17,751 nucleotides of DNA from Tissierellia bacterium (GTDB lineage: Bacteria > Bacillota > Clostridia > Tissierellales > Tepidimicrobiaceae). The notes beneath the pieces are model-generated. The model did not search any database and had not been told where the DNA came from. It saw only the letters and a program-made list of their open reading frames with translations. The stretch's first letter is position 1, and each line of letters begins with the position of its first letter. The stretch lies in assembly GCA_012518745.1 (NCBI GenBank), contig JAAYRM010000043.1:1-17751 (forward strand), read 5' to 3'. This document shows, piece by piece, positions 6,427 to 14,009 of the stretch. A program made the translations under genes and the position numbers.

Positions 6427-7416
6427 CTATAGAGAGCCTAAAAGATCCCTTTGATCCATATTCCAACCAAATAGACCTCCCGTGTGGATAAATAGTATAT
6501 TCTCGTGCTTATCAAAATTACCCTTTTTAATCTCCTCTATTAATCCATACATGGCCTTCCCCGTATATACAGGATCCAAAATCAACCCCTCCAGCCTTGC
6601 TATGTGATGGATAGATTCTATTTCCTGTGGCTGATTTAATGCATATCCTAACCCTACATAGCCATCGATTATATCTATATCATCCATTGCAACGGATATA
6701 TGCTCTCCCGTATAATTGGAAATCTCCCGCAATAGGTTCAGCACCACCCCTTGAAAATGCTCCCTATTATTTACGATATTGAACCCATATATAGTTGCAG
6801 GATTTCTATGTACCTCGTTTCCATAGTATAGGCCAGCATATGTACCCCCGGAACCCACTGCAACCACTATAGCATCGAATTTAATCCCCATCTGCTCCTC
6901 CTGATCCAATATCTCCTCCATCACCTTATAATATCCAAGAGAACCCACCCCATTGGAAGCCCCTTCTGGTATTATATATCCCCTATGCCCTTCCTCCTCC
7001 AATTGGGCTCTTATCCCCTCCATTATCTCTGCCCTATCATCCCTATACTCTTCCGGCGTTACTAGCTTTATATCCGCACCCAGCATCCTATTCAAGAAAT
7101 AATTTCCTTCGGATGGGCTATTCTCGTCCCCCCTTAGCACTAAGACGACTCCAATGCCCAACCTAGCTGCCACGGCAGCGGTAGCTCTAGCATGATTGGA
7201 TTGTATCCCCCCACAGGTAATTAAATAATCACAATCATTCGCAAGGGCCTCCCCTACAGCAAACTCTAGCTTCCTTATCTTATTTCCCGATATTTCGATT
7301 CCGGTATGGTCATCCCTTTTGATATATATATTCTTTCCAAGCTCATCGCTTAACCTTCCCAACTTCTCTATCCTAGTTGGTAAATCTGCAAACCTAATTG
7401 GTTCCGGCATCCTCAT
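6427..7416 (-). CDS. PLP-dependent D-cysteine desulfhydrase / ACC deaminase family enzyme
   Basis: 329 residues, normal for this fold-type II PLP family. 'LGKNIYIKRDDHTGIEISGN' then 'KIRKLEFAVGEAL' contains the PLP lysine region (GNKIRKLE); 'CGGIQSNHARATAA' is the conserved substrate/PLP loop; 'VAVGSGGTYAGL' is the phosphate-binding Gly-rich loop; 'ILFIHTGGLFG' ends the protein. Members convert D-cysteine to pyruvate, sulfide and ammonia, or deaminate 1-aminocyclopropane-1-carboxylate. Motifs alone do not separate these, but D-cysteine desulfhydrase is the likelier role in an anaerobic Firmicute. The first ATG (7416) is chosen because GGAGGG is seven bases upstream; a second ATG is at codon 3. 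It lies on the opposite strand between two T-box-controlled transport units, and no T-box is seen in its own upstream region. Confidence 0.87.
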   Translation of the reverse strand: MRMPEPIRFADLPTRIEKLGRLSDELGKNIYIKRDDHTGIEISGNKIRKLEFAVGEALANDCDYLITCGGIQSNHARATAAVAARLGIGVVLVLRGDENSPSEGNYFLNRMLGADIKLVTPEEYRDDRAEIMEGIRAQLEEEGHRGYIIPEGASNGVGSLGYYKVMEEILDQEEQMGIKFDAIVVAVGSGGTYAGLYYGNEVHRNPATIYGFNIVNNREHFQGVVLNLLREISNYTGEHISVAMDDIDIIDGYVGLGYALNQPQEIESIHHIARLEGLILDPVYTGKAMYGLIEEIKKGNFDKHENILFIHTGGLFGWNMDQRDLLGSL

Positions 7417-7611
7417 TCCTATTCCCTCCTCATTTTAAGTCAACCCTACTATCCCATTTTCTTATGAGCTGCTCTGCACCATCTTATCTTCCTATTACCC
7501 ATAGGCACCCTACGCTATACTGATTTCTATTCTATAGATCATATAGTACCATATATTATATGGTGTAAATACCCCAGGATTCTTATATTCAAAAATATTT
7601 TAAAAAAACTG
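7417..7611. other. Divergent intergenic region with no recognised element
   Basis: About 195 AT-rich bases between the PLP enzyme start and the promoter of the second T-box. A short inverted repeat ACCATAT/ATATGGT (~7548-7565) is present, and the PLP gene's promoter must lie here, but I cannot assign a convincing -35/-10 pair. No riboswitch or small ORF with a ribosome binding site was recognised. Confidence 0.5.
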
Positions 7612-7640
7612 TTGACATTTGATCACCAAAGTACTATTAT
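7612..7640 (+). promoter_or_regulatory. Sigma-A-type promoter of the ABC transporter transcript
   Basis: Perfect -35 TTGACA (7612-7617), 17-base spacer, -10 TATTAT (7635-7640). Transcription would start near 7647, just before the T-box stem I. Confidence 0.8.
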
Positions 7641-7647
7641 ATTATAC

Positions 7648-7937
7648 AATATAAATAAATGCTTTGATGGAGAGAAAGATATCCAACCTTAAGTACAGAG
7701 AATTGGATTAGGTGAAAGCCAATATTAAGGCGATATGTAATATTCACTCCTAAGCAGGTTCGTTTAAAGAATTATCAAGTAGATGAACCCGAAAGCCCAT
7801 CGTTACAAGGGATATGACTGTTAGGTCTGATTGAGTGGTGACTTTTTGTCATAAATAGGGTGGTACCGCGAATATGGAATCCTTCGTCCCTATAGGTATA
7901 GTTGCATAACTATATTTATAGAGACGGAGGATTTTTT
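7648..7937 (+). promoter_or_regulatory. T-box riboswitch, specifier not tryptophan (UUC/Phe the best-placed candidate)
   Basis: The T-box signature AGGGTGGTACCGCG is at 7857-7870. The terminator is a very long hairpin: 7879-7903 pairs with 7908-7932 around GCAT, followed by T's to 7937. Stem I has GGAG (7669-7672) pairing with CTCC (7747-7750), ATATC pairing with GATAT, the AGAGA bulge, and GGTGAAAGCC in the distal part. The 3' side of the specifier loop is GTAATATTCA (7737-7746). By analogy with the trpP T-box (codon, purine, lower helix), TTC at 7743-7745 is best placed; ATA and TAT are alternatives. No UGG lies in this loop. The bulge TGGT (7861-7864) calls for an A73 tRNA, which fits tRNA-Phe, Tyr or Ile but not bacterial tRNA-Trp (G73). 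The AGTA box is degenerate (AGAAA), so codon assignment is uncertain; T-box identity is not. Confidence 0.9.
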
Positions 7938-7990
7938 ATTATCCATTCTCATACATTCAATCCGGCAAACTTAAAAAGGAGGTCAGTTAA

Positions 7991-8983
7991 ATGCGGAGTA
8001 GAAGGATTATTGGTTTAATTTCATTGGTTTTAATCGGAGCGATAGCCCTATCGGGCTGTAGCCCAAAAGGTGAGGATGTAGATACTTCACTCGAAGATCA
8101 AACCTATAGGATAGGGATTGTCCAATTGACGGAACATCCGGCATTAGACGATGCCCGACAAGGTTTTGTAGATGGATTAAAGGAACTGGGTGTCAATATT
8201 GAACCCGATTACCAAAACGCCCAAGGGGATATTCCCAACACGATCAGTATTGTTCAGAAATTTATCAAAGATGATGTGGACTTAATATATGCCATAGCCA
8301 CACCGGCTGCCCAGTCAGCTAAGCAGGCTACCACCGAAATACCTATATTGTTTAGTGCGGTGACGGATCCGGTGGAAGCTGAAATTGTCAGCGATTGGGA
8401 AGATGTAGGTGGTAATGTCACCGGTACCTCGGATATGGCTCCTACCGAATCGCAACTGAGAATGTTTAATGAAATAGATCCCGATATCGAGACTATAGGC
8501 ATATTATATAATACAAGTGAACCCAATTCGGAAATTCAGGTAAGAGAGGTAAAGGAATTGGCCCCGGATATCGGATTGAAGGTAGAGGTCATCGGCGTCA
8601 ATAATGTCAATGAACTTCCACAGGCAATAGACGCCCTAGTCAAGAAGGTGGATGCCCTATATATGCTTACCGACAATATGATGGCCGCTTCCGTAGAGTT
8701 GACATCTAGGAAGGCCATAGAAAACAATATGATAACCGTATCAGCCGAGGAAACTCAGGTTAAAGGTGGATTGCTGATCACAAACGGATTGAGTTACTAT
8801 GAACTAGGTAAACAGACCGCGAGGATGGCCAAGGAGATCCTGGTAGATGGCAAGGAACCTTCCTCGATCCCCGTTGGATTGGCTGAACAGACCGTAACCA
8901 CGGTAAATGTTAAAACCTTGGAGGCTCTGGGATTGGATCCGGATCTGCCAATATTTAAGGATGTCATAGAGGTTGGAGAATGA
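7991..8983 (+). CDS. ABC transporter substrate-binding lipoprotein (TrpX-like, ABC_sub_bind family)
   Basis: 330 residues. It starts with a lipoprotein signal peptide: basic 'MRSRR', a hydrophobic stretch, and lipobox LSGC with C23 as the lipidated residue. The mature part begins with an acidic linker, then 'YRIGIVQLTEHPALDDARQG' and 'IYAIATPAAQSAKQ', typical of the periplasmic-type binding fold of the family that includes TrpX (PF04392). It should sit outside the membrane and deliver an amino acid or similar small ligand to the permease. The ATG follows AAGGAGGT at ideal spacing. It is first of a three-gene operon read from the T-box at 7648-7937. The T-box features argue against control by tRNA-Trp, so the TrpX name is not given; an aromatic or hydrophobic amino acid is likely. 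Confidence 0.92.
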   Translation: MRSRRIIGLISLVLIGAIALSGCSPKGEDVDTSLEDQTYRIGIVQLTEHPALDDARQGFVDGLKELGVNIEPDYQNAQGDIPNTISIVQKFIKDDVDLIYAIATPAAQSAKQATTEIPILFSAVTDPVEAEIVSDWEDVGGNVTGTSDMAPTESQLRMFNEIDPDIETIGILYNTSEPNSEIQVREVKELAPDIGLKVEVIGVNNVNELPQAIDALVKKVDALYMLTDNMMAASVELTSRKAIENNMITVSAEETQVKGGLLITNGLSYYELGKQTARMAKEILVDGKEPSSIPVGLAEQTVTTVNVKTLEALGLDPDLPIFKDVIEVGE

Positions 8984-9023
8984 TTAGAATAGTATTTAGA
9001 AAGATGGATTGGAGGGCTGAAGG

Positions 9024-9941
9024 ATGAATGCTTTGATCATTACATCCCTAGAACAAGGACTCATATTTGCAATTCTAGCCATGGGGGTCTTTCTAACCTA
9101 TAAGATACTCGATATTGCGGATCTTTCGGTAGAGGGAACCTTCCCATTAGGTGCTTTTATATTTGCTAAATTCATAGCCATGGGATTAAGCCCTATAATG
9201 AGTACTTTGATAGCATTTTGCTTTGGCGCCTTGGCGGGGCTATTGACCTCAACTCTATTCACCAAGTTGAGGATCAAACCCCTATTGGCGGGGATATTGA
9301 CGATGACCATTCTGTATTCTGCGAATTTAAAGGTTAACGGGCGGGCTAATATACCCCTATTTAGCTATGGATCCATATTCGATCATGGTATAGCTACGAA
9401 ACTGGGGTCATCTATCGCATTATTAATAGCCATCGTCCTATTGATAAAGATCGTATTGGACCTATTTCTGAAAACAGAATCAGGCTATTTATTGATAGCT
9501 ACAGGGGATAACGAGTCCCTAGTAAGGTCCCTAGGCGAAAATAGCGATAAGTATAAGGTCATGGGCCTGATGATGGCCAATGGCCTTGTAGCACTGAGTG
9601 GAGCCCTCATGGCTCAATATCAGGGTTTCGCGGATATTACCATGGGCAGCTCCATCATAGTGGTTGCCCTGGCATCTATTATCATAGGGGATACCATAAG
9701 AAAGAGTTCCAATAGGATAAGGGGAACCACAAGGGCGATATTAGGAGCCGTAATATATCGACTCATCGGTGGAATCGCGATAGATTTGGGCTTGGAACCC
9801 TCGGATCTCAAGGCTATATCGGCGATAATAGTCATTATATTTATATCCTATAATAATTTTGCGGGGGATATCTTTGGATTTAAAAACGGAAAGGGGAGGG
9901 AAAGCTATGCTGAAAATAAGGAATCTATCGAAGAGTTTTAA
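9024..9941 (+). CDS. ABC transporter permease (TrpY-like, branched-chain-type permease fold)
   Basis: 305 residues, with about eight hydrophobic segments. The N-terminal 'GLIFAILAMGVFLTYKILDI' followed by 'ADLSVEGTFPLGAF' is characteristic of permeases paired with the PF04392 binding proteins (LivH/BPD_transp_2 fold). 'GYLLIATGDNESLVRSLG' is the cytoplasmic coupling loop that contacts the ATPase. It forms the membrane channel, probably as a homodimer since only one permease gene is present. The ATG has AGGGCTGAAGG just upstream, and the gene begins 40 bases after the lipoprotein gene. Its last 35 bases overlap the ATPase start, so the two are probably translationally coupled. Substrate as discussed for the binding protein. 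Confidence 0.92.
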   Translation: MNALIITSLEQGLIFAILAMGVFLTYKILDIADLSVEGTFPLGAFIFAKFIAMGLSPIMSTLIAFCFGALAGLLTSTLFTKLRIKPLLAGILTMTILYSANLKVNGRANIPLFSYGSIFDHGIATKLGSSIALLIAIVLLIKIVLDLFLKTESGYLLIATGDNESLVRSLGENSDKYKVMGLMMANGLVALSGALMAQYQGFADITMGSSIIVVALASIIIGDTIRKSSNRIRGTTRAILGAVIYRLIGGIAIDLGLEPSDLKAISAIIVIIFISYNNFAGDIFGFKNGKGRESYAENKESIEEF

Positions 9942-10671
9942 TAAAGATATGGATAACGAGATAGAGGTATTCAATCGATTCAATTTAGATATAGAGGCCA
10001 ATAGATGTACTGCCATCATAGGCCCCAATGGATGCGGCAAGAGTACCCTCCTCAATATAATCGGTGGCAATATACAAGAAGATGAAGGACAGATAGTCCT
10101 GAAAAACAAGGATATATCCAATCTGAGGGAGGAGAAGAGGGCCATCCATATGGGAAGGGTATATCAGGATCCCTCCATGGGGGTATCCCCTTCCCTTACC
10201 ATATTAGAAAATATGTCACTCGCGGATAAAAAGGGTGAAAGATTTACATTGCGCAGGCTGATCAAGAAGAGGAACATGGATAGATATATCGATCTTCTCA
10301 AAGATCTGGATCTGGGCTTGGAGGATAAGCTGGATACCAAGGTACAGTTTCTATCCGGGGGCCAGAGGCAATCCCTATCCCTGATCATGGCAGCCATGAA
10401 ATATCCCGACCTATTGCTATTGGATGAGCATACAGCGGCTTTAGATCCCAAGACATCCAATGTGGTAATGAAGAAGACGAAGGAATTGATAGAGAAGTAT
10501 TCGATAACCACCATAATGATCTCGCATAATATGAGAGATGCCATAGCGTATTCCGATAGGATAATCATGCTCGATAGGGGTCAGATAATTCTGGATAGGC
10601 CCAGCAAGGATGTTACTGAAGAAGAATTGATAACAATATATAGAACAAAATTAGATGAGGCAATTGCATAA
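9907..10671 (+). CDS. ABC transporter ATP-binding protein (TrpZ-like)
   Basis: 254 residues. Walker A GPNGCGKST (39-47), Q-loop YQD (86-88), signature LSGGQRQ (149-155), Walker B LLLLDEHTAALD (169-180) and switch histidine in 'ISHNMRD' (H207) are all intact, so it should be an active ATPase that powers the permease. An open frame extends upstream to 9859, but ATG 9907 is chosen because GGGGAGGGAAAG lies just upstream and the protein then begins 'MLKIRNLSKSF', the usual start for this family. It overlaps the permease gene by 35 bases. The stop TAA at 10669-10671 runs into a perfect palindrome that serves as terminator. A complete binding protein, permease and ATPase set means the system is likely functional. 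Confidence 0.93.
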   Translation: MLKIRNLSKSFNKDMDNEIEVFNRFNLDIEANRCTAIIGPNGCGKSTLLNIIGGNIQEDEGQIVLKNKDISNLREEKRAIHMGRVYQDPSMGVSPSLTILENMSLADKKGERFTLRRLIKKRNMDRYIDLLKDLDLGLEDKLDTKVQFLSGGQRQSLSLIMAAMKYPDLLLLDEHTAALDPKTSNVVMKKTKELIEKYSITTIMISHNMRDAIAYSDRIIMLDRGQIILDRPSKDVTEEELITIYRTKLDEAIA

Positions 10672-10709
10672 TTTTGAGGGCTAGGTATATATACCTAGCC
10701 CTCAAAATT
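10670..10709. terminator. Perfect 40-bp palindrome, bidirectional terminator
   Basis: Bases 10670-10689 are the exact reverse complement of 10690-10709 with no spacer; the arms contain TTTTGAGGGCTAGG and its complement. It overlaps the stop of the plus-strand ATPase gene and contains the TAG stop (10695-10697) of hemZ on the minus strand. The arm ends give A and T runs in both directions, so it can terminate both converging transcripts. Confidence 0.85.
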
Positions 10710-12173
10710 TAAACCCGCCCGCTTTCGCTCTAATAGCTCATCTACCCTACCCATATACTCCTCCATGCTCTTGAAATTGGGCACCCTTCTTATCCTCTTC
10801 CCTGGGAGTAGTACCTTGGATACCGCCCCCATTCCCGCTCCCATTATGGTCTCCCTTTCCTCCATAATAGCTATATTATATATACATTCCATACCTTCCT
10901 TGCTATAGCCTATGTTCTCAAAATTGCCGGCTATCTGTTTCTGTCTATATAGATAATAGGGTTTCATATCCATCCTATATGCATAATTGGCTGATTCCTC
11001 CAGCATCTCCTCTATGGTCTCCTGTCCCCCAATCCTATACCTATCCATAGTTCTTTCAAACTTCGATCCCCTCTTGACGGCTAGGGTATGAACCGTTAGA
11101 TTCTCCGGATTCAGCTCCTCTATAGCCATAAGGGTATTTATAATATCCTTCCTTCCCTCGGAAGGCAGGCCGGCTATTAAATCCATATTTATTACATCGA
11201 ATCCAATTTCCTTGGCCAGGTAGTACGCCCTCTCGGTATCCATACTACTATGATATCTCCCTATGGCTTTCAATGTATCATCATTCATGGTTTGGGGATT
11301 TATGCTAATCCTCCCTATATCGTTTCCCTTTAGCATATTCAACATTTCCCTCGTTATGGTATCCGGCCTTCCAGCCTCCACCGTAAACTCCCCAATACTC
11401 TTCCTACCGAAGACCTTATATACGGACCGAATTATTCTATCCAAATCGGCTGCGGGAATGGCCGTGGGGGTTCCGCCCCCTATATATACGGTATTGATCC
11501 TATGCCCCGCCATGAGCTTCCCAATCCCCTCTATTTCCCGTATAAGCCTATCCCGATATTCTGTCACCATATCCGCATATCTTGATATGGGCACGGATGG
11601 AAAGGAGCAATAGATGCATCTACTAGGGCAGAAGGGAATGCTGATATAGAGGCTAAACCTATCATCATCCATAGGATAGATATATTTTCTCTGCCTTTTA
11701 CCTATATCCACTAGCAGATTCGCCTTCCGTAAATCCAATCTATATTCCCCTATTAAGATCTCCAATATCCGTTTATCCGCTAACCTCTTATCCAATAGAT
11801 CATGAACTATCTTAACGGGCCTGATGCCCATCAGGATCCCCCATGGTGCCCTTCTAGCGGATATGGATAGCAGGGCATCATATATTGTCTGTTTGACACC
11901 GTTTTTGATAATAGCTATGCCGGAATCCCTTCCTATATCTATATCATCCATCCTTTTGGACTGTCCGGGATGGCAATGTCCATCTAGATATATATTGGCT
12001 CTTGCATATGCCTCGCCATCTTCTTCATATAGAATACTCTCAAGAAGGCATCCTTCCCCCCTATATTCATCTCTATCTTCTAGGAATACAATTTCGATAT
12101 CTGGCCAAAAAACCTTAGCCAGATGAAATAGATCATATCTGAAATCATGGCCCTCCATGTATATATATAGCAT
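10695..12173 (-). CDS. hemZ: HemZ, coproporphyrinogen dehydrogenase-like radical SAM protein
   Basis: 492 residues, matching the long N-terminal extension and length of HemZ. Residues ~1-165 are the HemZ-specific region ('RRAPWGILMGIRPVKIVHDL'). The radical SAM cluster motif follows at ~182-189, CPSRCIYC (CxxxCxxC), then 'NTVYIGGGTPTAI', 'GEFTVEAGRPD', 'ISINPQTMND' and 'NMDLIAGLPSE', all HemN/HemW-class landmarks. The family is named for oxygen-independent oxidation of coproporphyrinogen III, but many members in anaerobes sit outside heme clusters and their true activity is unsettled. No heme gene is nearby here. Start: ATG 12173 is used; TTG 12176 directly before it is slightly better spaced from AGGTAGG. 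Convergent with the ABC operon, divergent from ddh. Confidence 0.9.
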   Translation of the reverse strand: MLYIYMEGHDFRYDLFHLAKVFWPDIEIVFLEDRDEYRGEGCLLESILYEEDGEAYARANIYLDGHCHPGQSKRMDDIDIGRDSGIAIIKNGVKQTIYDALLSISARRAPWGILMGIRPVKIVHDLLDKRLADKRILEILIGEYRLDLRKANLLVDIGKRQRKYIYPMDDDRFSLYISIPFCPSRCIYCSFPSVPISRYADMVTEYRDRLIREIEGIGKLMAGHRINTVYIGGGTPTAIPAADLDRIIRSVYKVFGRKSIGEFTVEAGRPDTITREMLNMLKGNDIGRISINPQTMNDDTLKAIGRYHSSMDTERAYYLAKEIGFDVINMDLIAGLPSEGRKDIINTLMAIEELNPENLTVHTLAVKRGSKFERTMDRYRIGGQETIEEMLEESANYAYRMDMKPYYLYRQKQIAGNFENIGYSKEGMECIYNIAIMEERETIMGAGMGAVSKVLLPGKRIRRVPNFKSMEEYMGRVDELLERKRAGLNFEG

Positions 12174-12224
12174 CAATTCATTACCTACCTATTCTTGTTT
12201 TTATATGGATATAACATACCCATA

Positions 12225-12252
12225 TAGCCATCTTATCATATGGGGGTGGCTA
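12225..12252. repeat. Inverted repeat in the hemZ-ddh intergenic region
   Basis: TAGCCATC (12225-12232) pairs with GGTGGCTA (12245-12252), 8 bp with one G-T pair around a 12-base loop. No T-run follows. It lies in the shared upstream region of two divergent genes, so a regulator site or leader hairpin is possible; I recognise no known operator. Confidence 0.35.
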
Positions 12253-12311
12253 AACCCAATCGACTATGCTAAGCTATATATAAATTTATAATCATAATAG
12301 GGGTGTATAAT

Positions 12312-13289
12312 ATGACCAATAAAATACGGATAGGAATAGTTGGATATGGCAATCTAGGCAGGGGAGTGGAATTGGCCCTGGAACAGAATGAGGATTTTAT
12401 CCTCGAGGCTATCTTTACCAGGAGGAATCCATCCAATATAGATACCGATTCATATGTAGTTCATATAGATGAAGTCCTAGATTATAGGAACGAGATAGAT
12501 GTGATGATCCTCTGTGGTGGATCCGCTAGTGATCTTCCCGAGCAATGCCCTCAGATTGCCGCAAATTTCAATACGGTGGATAGTTTTGATAATCATGGTA
12601 AGATACCAGAATACTTCAATACAATAGACAGGATTGCAAAGGAATCCGATACGGTCAGCCTATTTTCGATAGGATGGGACCCGGGATTGTTCTCCCTTAA
12701 CCGCCTGATGGCCCAATGCATCCTCCCAGCTGGTAAAACCTATACCTTCTGGGGCAAGGGGGTCAGCCAGGGTCATTCCGATGCTATCCGTCGAATCGAT
12801 GGTGTAAGGGATGCCATACAGTATACGATCCCATTGGAAGAGGCTATCGAGGATATCAGGGCTGGTAACAATCCAGATCTACAGGCCGAAGAGAGACATA
12901 GGAGGGTCTGCTATGTGGTGCCATATGATTCCAAGGATATGGAGAGGATTGAAGAGGAGATAAAATCCATGCCGGGCTATTTCCTAGGCTATGATACAAC
13001 CGTTCATTTTATAACCCAGGAAGAGTTGATAGATGATCATTCCAATATGTTCCACGGAGGTTTTGTAATCCATACGGGTAGGACTGCCGAAGAACATAAT
13101 CATAGAATAGAATATGGTTTAACACTGGACCATAATCCTCAGTTCACCTCATCCGTCCTGGTGGCCTTTGCCCGTGCTGCCCATAGGCTATCATTGGAAG
13201 GTCAAAGGGGTGCTTTCTCCATATTCGATATCCCCCTAGCCTATCTATCGCCAAAATCGGGTGATGAATTAAGAAAAACCATATTATAA
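12312..13289 (+). CDS. ddh: meso-Diaminopimelate D-dehydrogenase
   Basis: 325 residues from ATG 12312. The N-terminal NADP-binding Rossmann motif is 'IRIGIVGYGNLGRGVELAL'. 'LCGGSASDLPEQCP', 'SIGWDPGLFSLNRL', 'WGKGVSQGHSDAIRRIDGV' and 'NMFHGGFV' are the family's conserved substrate and dimer regions. The enzyme makes meso-2,6-diaminopimelate from tetrahydrodipicolinate, ammonia and NADPH in one step, bypassing the acylated routes; the product feeds peptidoglycan cross-links and lysine. The in-frame GTG at 12303 is rejected because it lies inside the ribosome binding site AGGGGTG, which is ideally placed for ATG 12312. It stands alone, with no dap operon next to it and no lysine riboswitch seen upstream. 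Confidence 0.95.
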   Translation: MTNKIRIGIVGYGNLGRGVELALEQNEDFILEAIFTRRNPSNIDTDSYVVHIDEVLDYRNEIDVMILCGGSASDLPEQCPQIAANFNTVDSFDNHGKIPEYFNTIDRIAKESDTVSLFSIGWDPGLFSLNRLMAQCILPAGKTYTFWGKGVSQGHSDAIRRIDGVRDAIQYTIPLEEAIEDIRAGNNPDLQAEERHRRVCYVVPYDSKDMERIEEEIKSMPGYFLGYDTTVHFITQEELIDDHSNMFHGGFVIHTGRTAEEHNHRIEYGLTLDHNPQFTSSVLVAFARAAHRLSLEGQRGAFSIFDIPLAYLSPKSGDELRKTIL

Positions 13290-13318
13290 TTGCATAAATT
13301 GCAATATTATGTTAAGAT
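13290..13318 (+). promoter_or_regulatory. Probable promoter of tRNA-Val
   Basis: TTGCAT (13290-13295), 17-base spacer, TAAGAT (13313-13318), placing the start about 14 bases before the tRNA. It begins directly after the ddh stop codon. Confidence 0.55.
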
Positions 13319-13338
13319 ATATAGGTAATTCATTTGGG

Positions 13339-13414
13339 GGGCGATTAGCTCAGTTGGCAGAGCGCCACGTTGACATCGTGGAGGCCATTGGTTCAAGTCC
13401 AATATCGCCCACCA
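13339..13414 (+). tRNA. tRNA-Val (anticodon GAC), CCA encoded
   Basis: 76 bases that fold fully: acceptor GGGCGAT/ATCGCCC, D-arm GCTC/GAGC, anticodon stem CCACG/CGTGG with loop TTGACAT (anticodon GAC at 13372-13374, reading GUC/GUU), T-arm ATTGG/CCAAT with loop TTCAAGT, discriminator A and encoded CCA. A run of T follows directly (from 13415) and probably ends the transcript. It is a single tRNA gene, not part of a cluster. Confidence 0.97.
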
Positions 13415-13465
13415 TTTTTTTATGCCTATTTATAATCATATATACTCATTCTCAATATTATCGGC

Positions 13466-13498
13466 TTCCTATTCTATATCAATTTCCTACTCTATATC
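13466..13498. repeat. Short direct repeat over the 3' end of nrdG
   Basis: TTCCTATTCTATATC (13466-13480) and TTCCTACTCTATATC (13484-13498) differ at one base. The second copy contains the nrdG stop codon, so the repeat looks like a small duplication of the gene's end. Confidence 0.6.
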
Positions 13499-13999
13499 GG
13501 CTAGGATCACCCTGTTTTGTTCCAATGATTTCTTTACATCTATTATCCTCTGATTTTCCGAACCTCTGAATTTCAACAATAGATTCCTCCTATTGATATC
13601 AAATCTTCCATCTATTAATATATCGGTAGAGTATAATAGCTTCTTCCAACCCGGATTAAAATCTATCTCATACATAAGCTCTTCGTAGGTATATCCCGTA
13701 TAGGTCAACACATTCAGCCCCATCTTTTTCGTCCGTTCCGCTAATATACCACATAGCCTTCCCTGATGGAAGGGCTCCCCTCCACTTAAGGTCATGCCCT
13801 CCAATAGGGAGTTCCCTTGGAGCATCTCCAATATCTCCCCGATGGATACATAATAACCCGCATCGAAGGAATGGGTTTCGGGATTATGGCAACCCGCACA
13901 ATTGTGAACGCAACCCTGAGTGAAGACTGCCAACCTTAACCCCGGCCCATCTACTATGGATTCCTGCATTATCCCCGCTATTTTAATCCGTTCCTTCAT
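13487..13999 (-). CDS. nrdG: Anaerobic ribonucleotide reductase activating protein NrdG
   Basis: 170 residues from ATG 13999. The radical SAM motif CxxxCxxC is at 30-37 ('GCVHNCAGC'), and the 'MTLSGGEPFHQG' block is the SAM-binding GGEP segment. 'SIVDGPGLRLAVFTQGC' is the normal NrdG opening. With its [4Fe-4S] cluster it cleaves S-adenosylmethionine and places the glycyl radical on NrdD. The start is set at 13999 because AAGGAT lies six bases upstream; ATG 14017 is in frame but has no ribosome binding site and would overlap the nrdD stop. The gap from the nrdD stop is ten bases, so the two are one operon and probably translationally coupled. A short direct repeat overlaps its stop. Confidence 0.95.
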   Translation of the reverse strand: MKERIKIAGIMQESIVDGPGLRLAVFTQGCVHNCAGCHNPETHSFDAGYYVSIGEILEMLQGNSLLEGMTLSGGEPFHQGRLCGILAERTKKMGLNVLTYTGYTYEELMYEIDFNPGWKKLLYSTDILIDGRFDINRRNLLLKFRGSENQRIIDVKKSLEQNRVILADIE

Positions 14000-14009
14000 A
14001 TGGCTATCC

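Noticed and set aside
7648..7760. Tryptophan specifier in the second T-box (TGG at 7668-7670 or in ATTGGATT near 7701-7708)
   Set aside because: The first TGG lies in the lower stem and the second in the distal stem, not in the specifier loop, and the UGGU bulge does not fit G73 of tRNA-Trp.
12174..12311. Lysine riboswitch upstream of ddh
   Set aside because: The region is only about 140 bases and shared with hemZ; none of the conserved L-box helices were recognised, only one simple inverted repeat.
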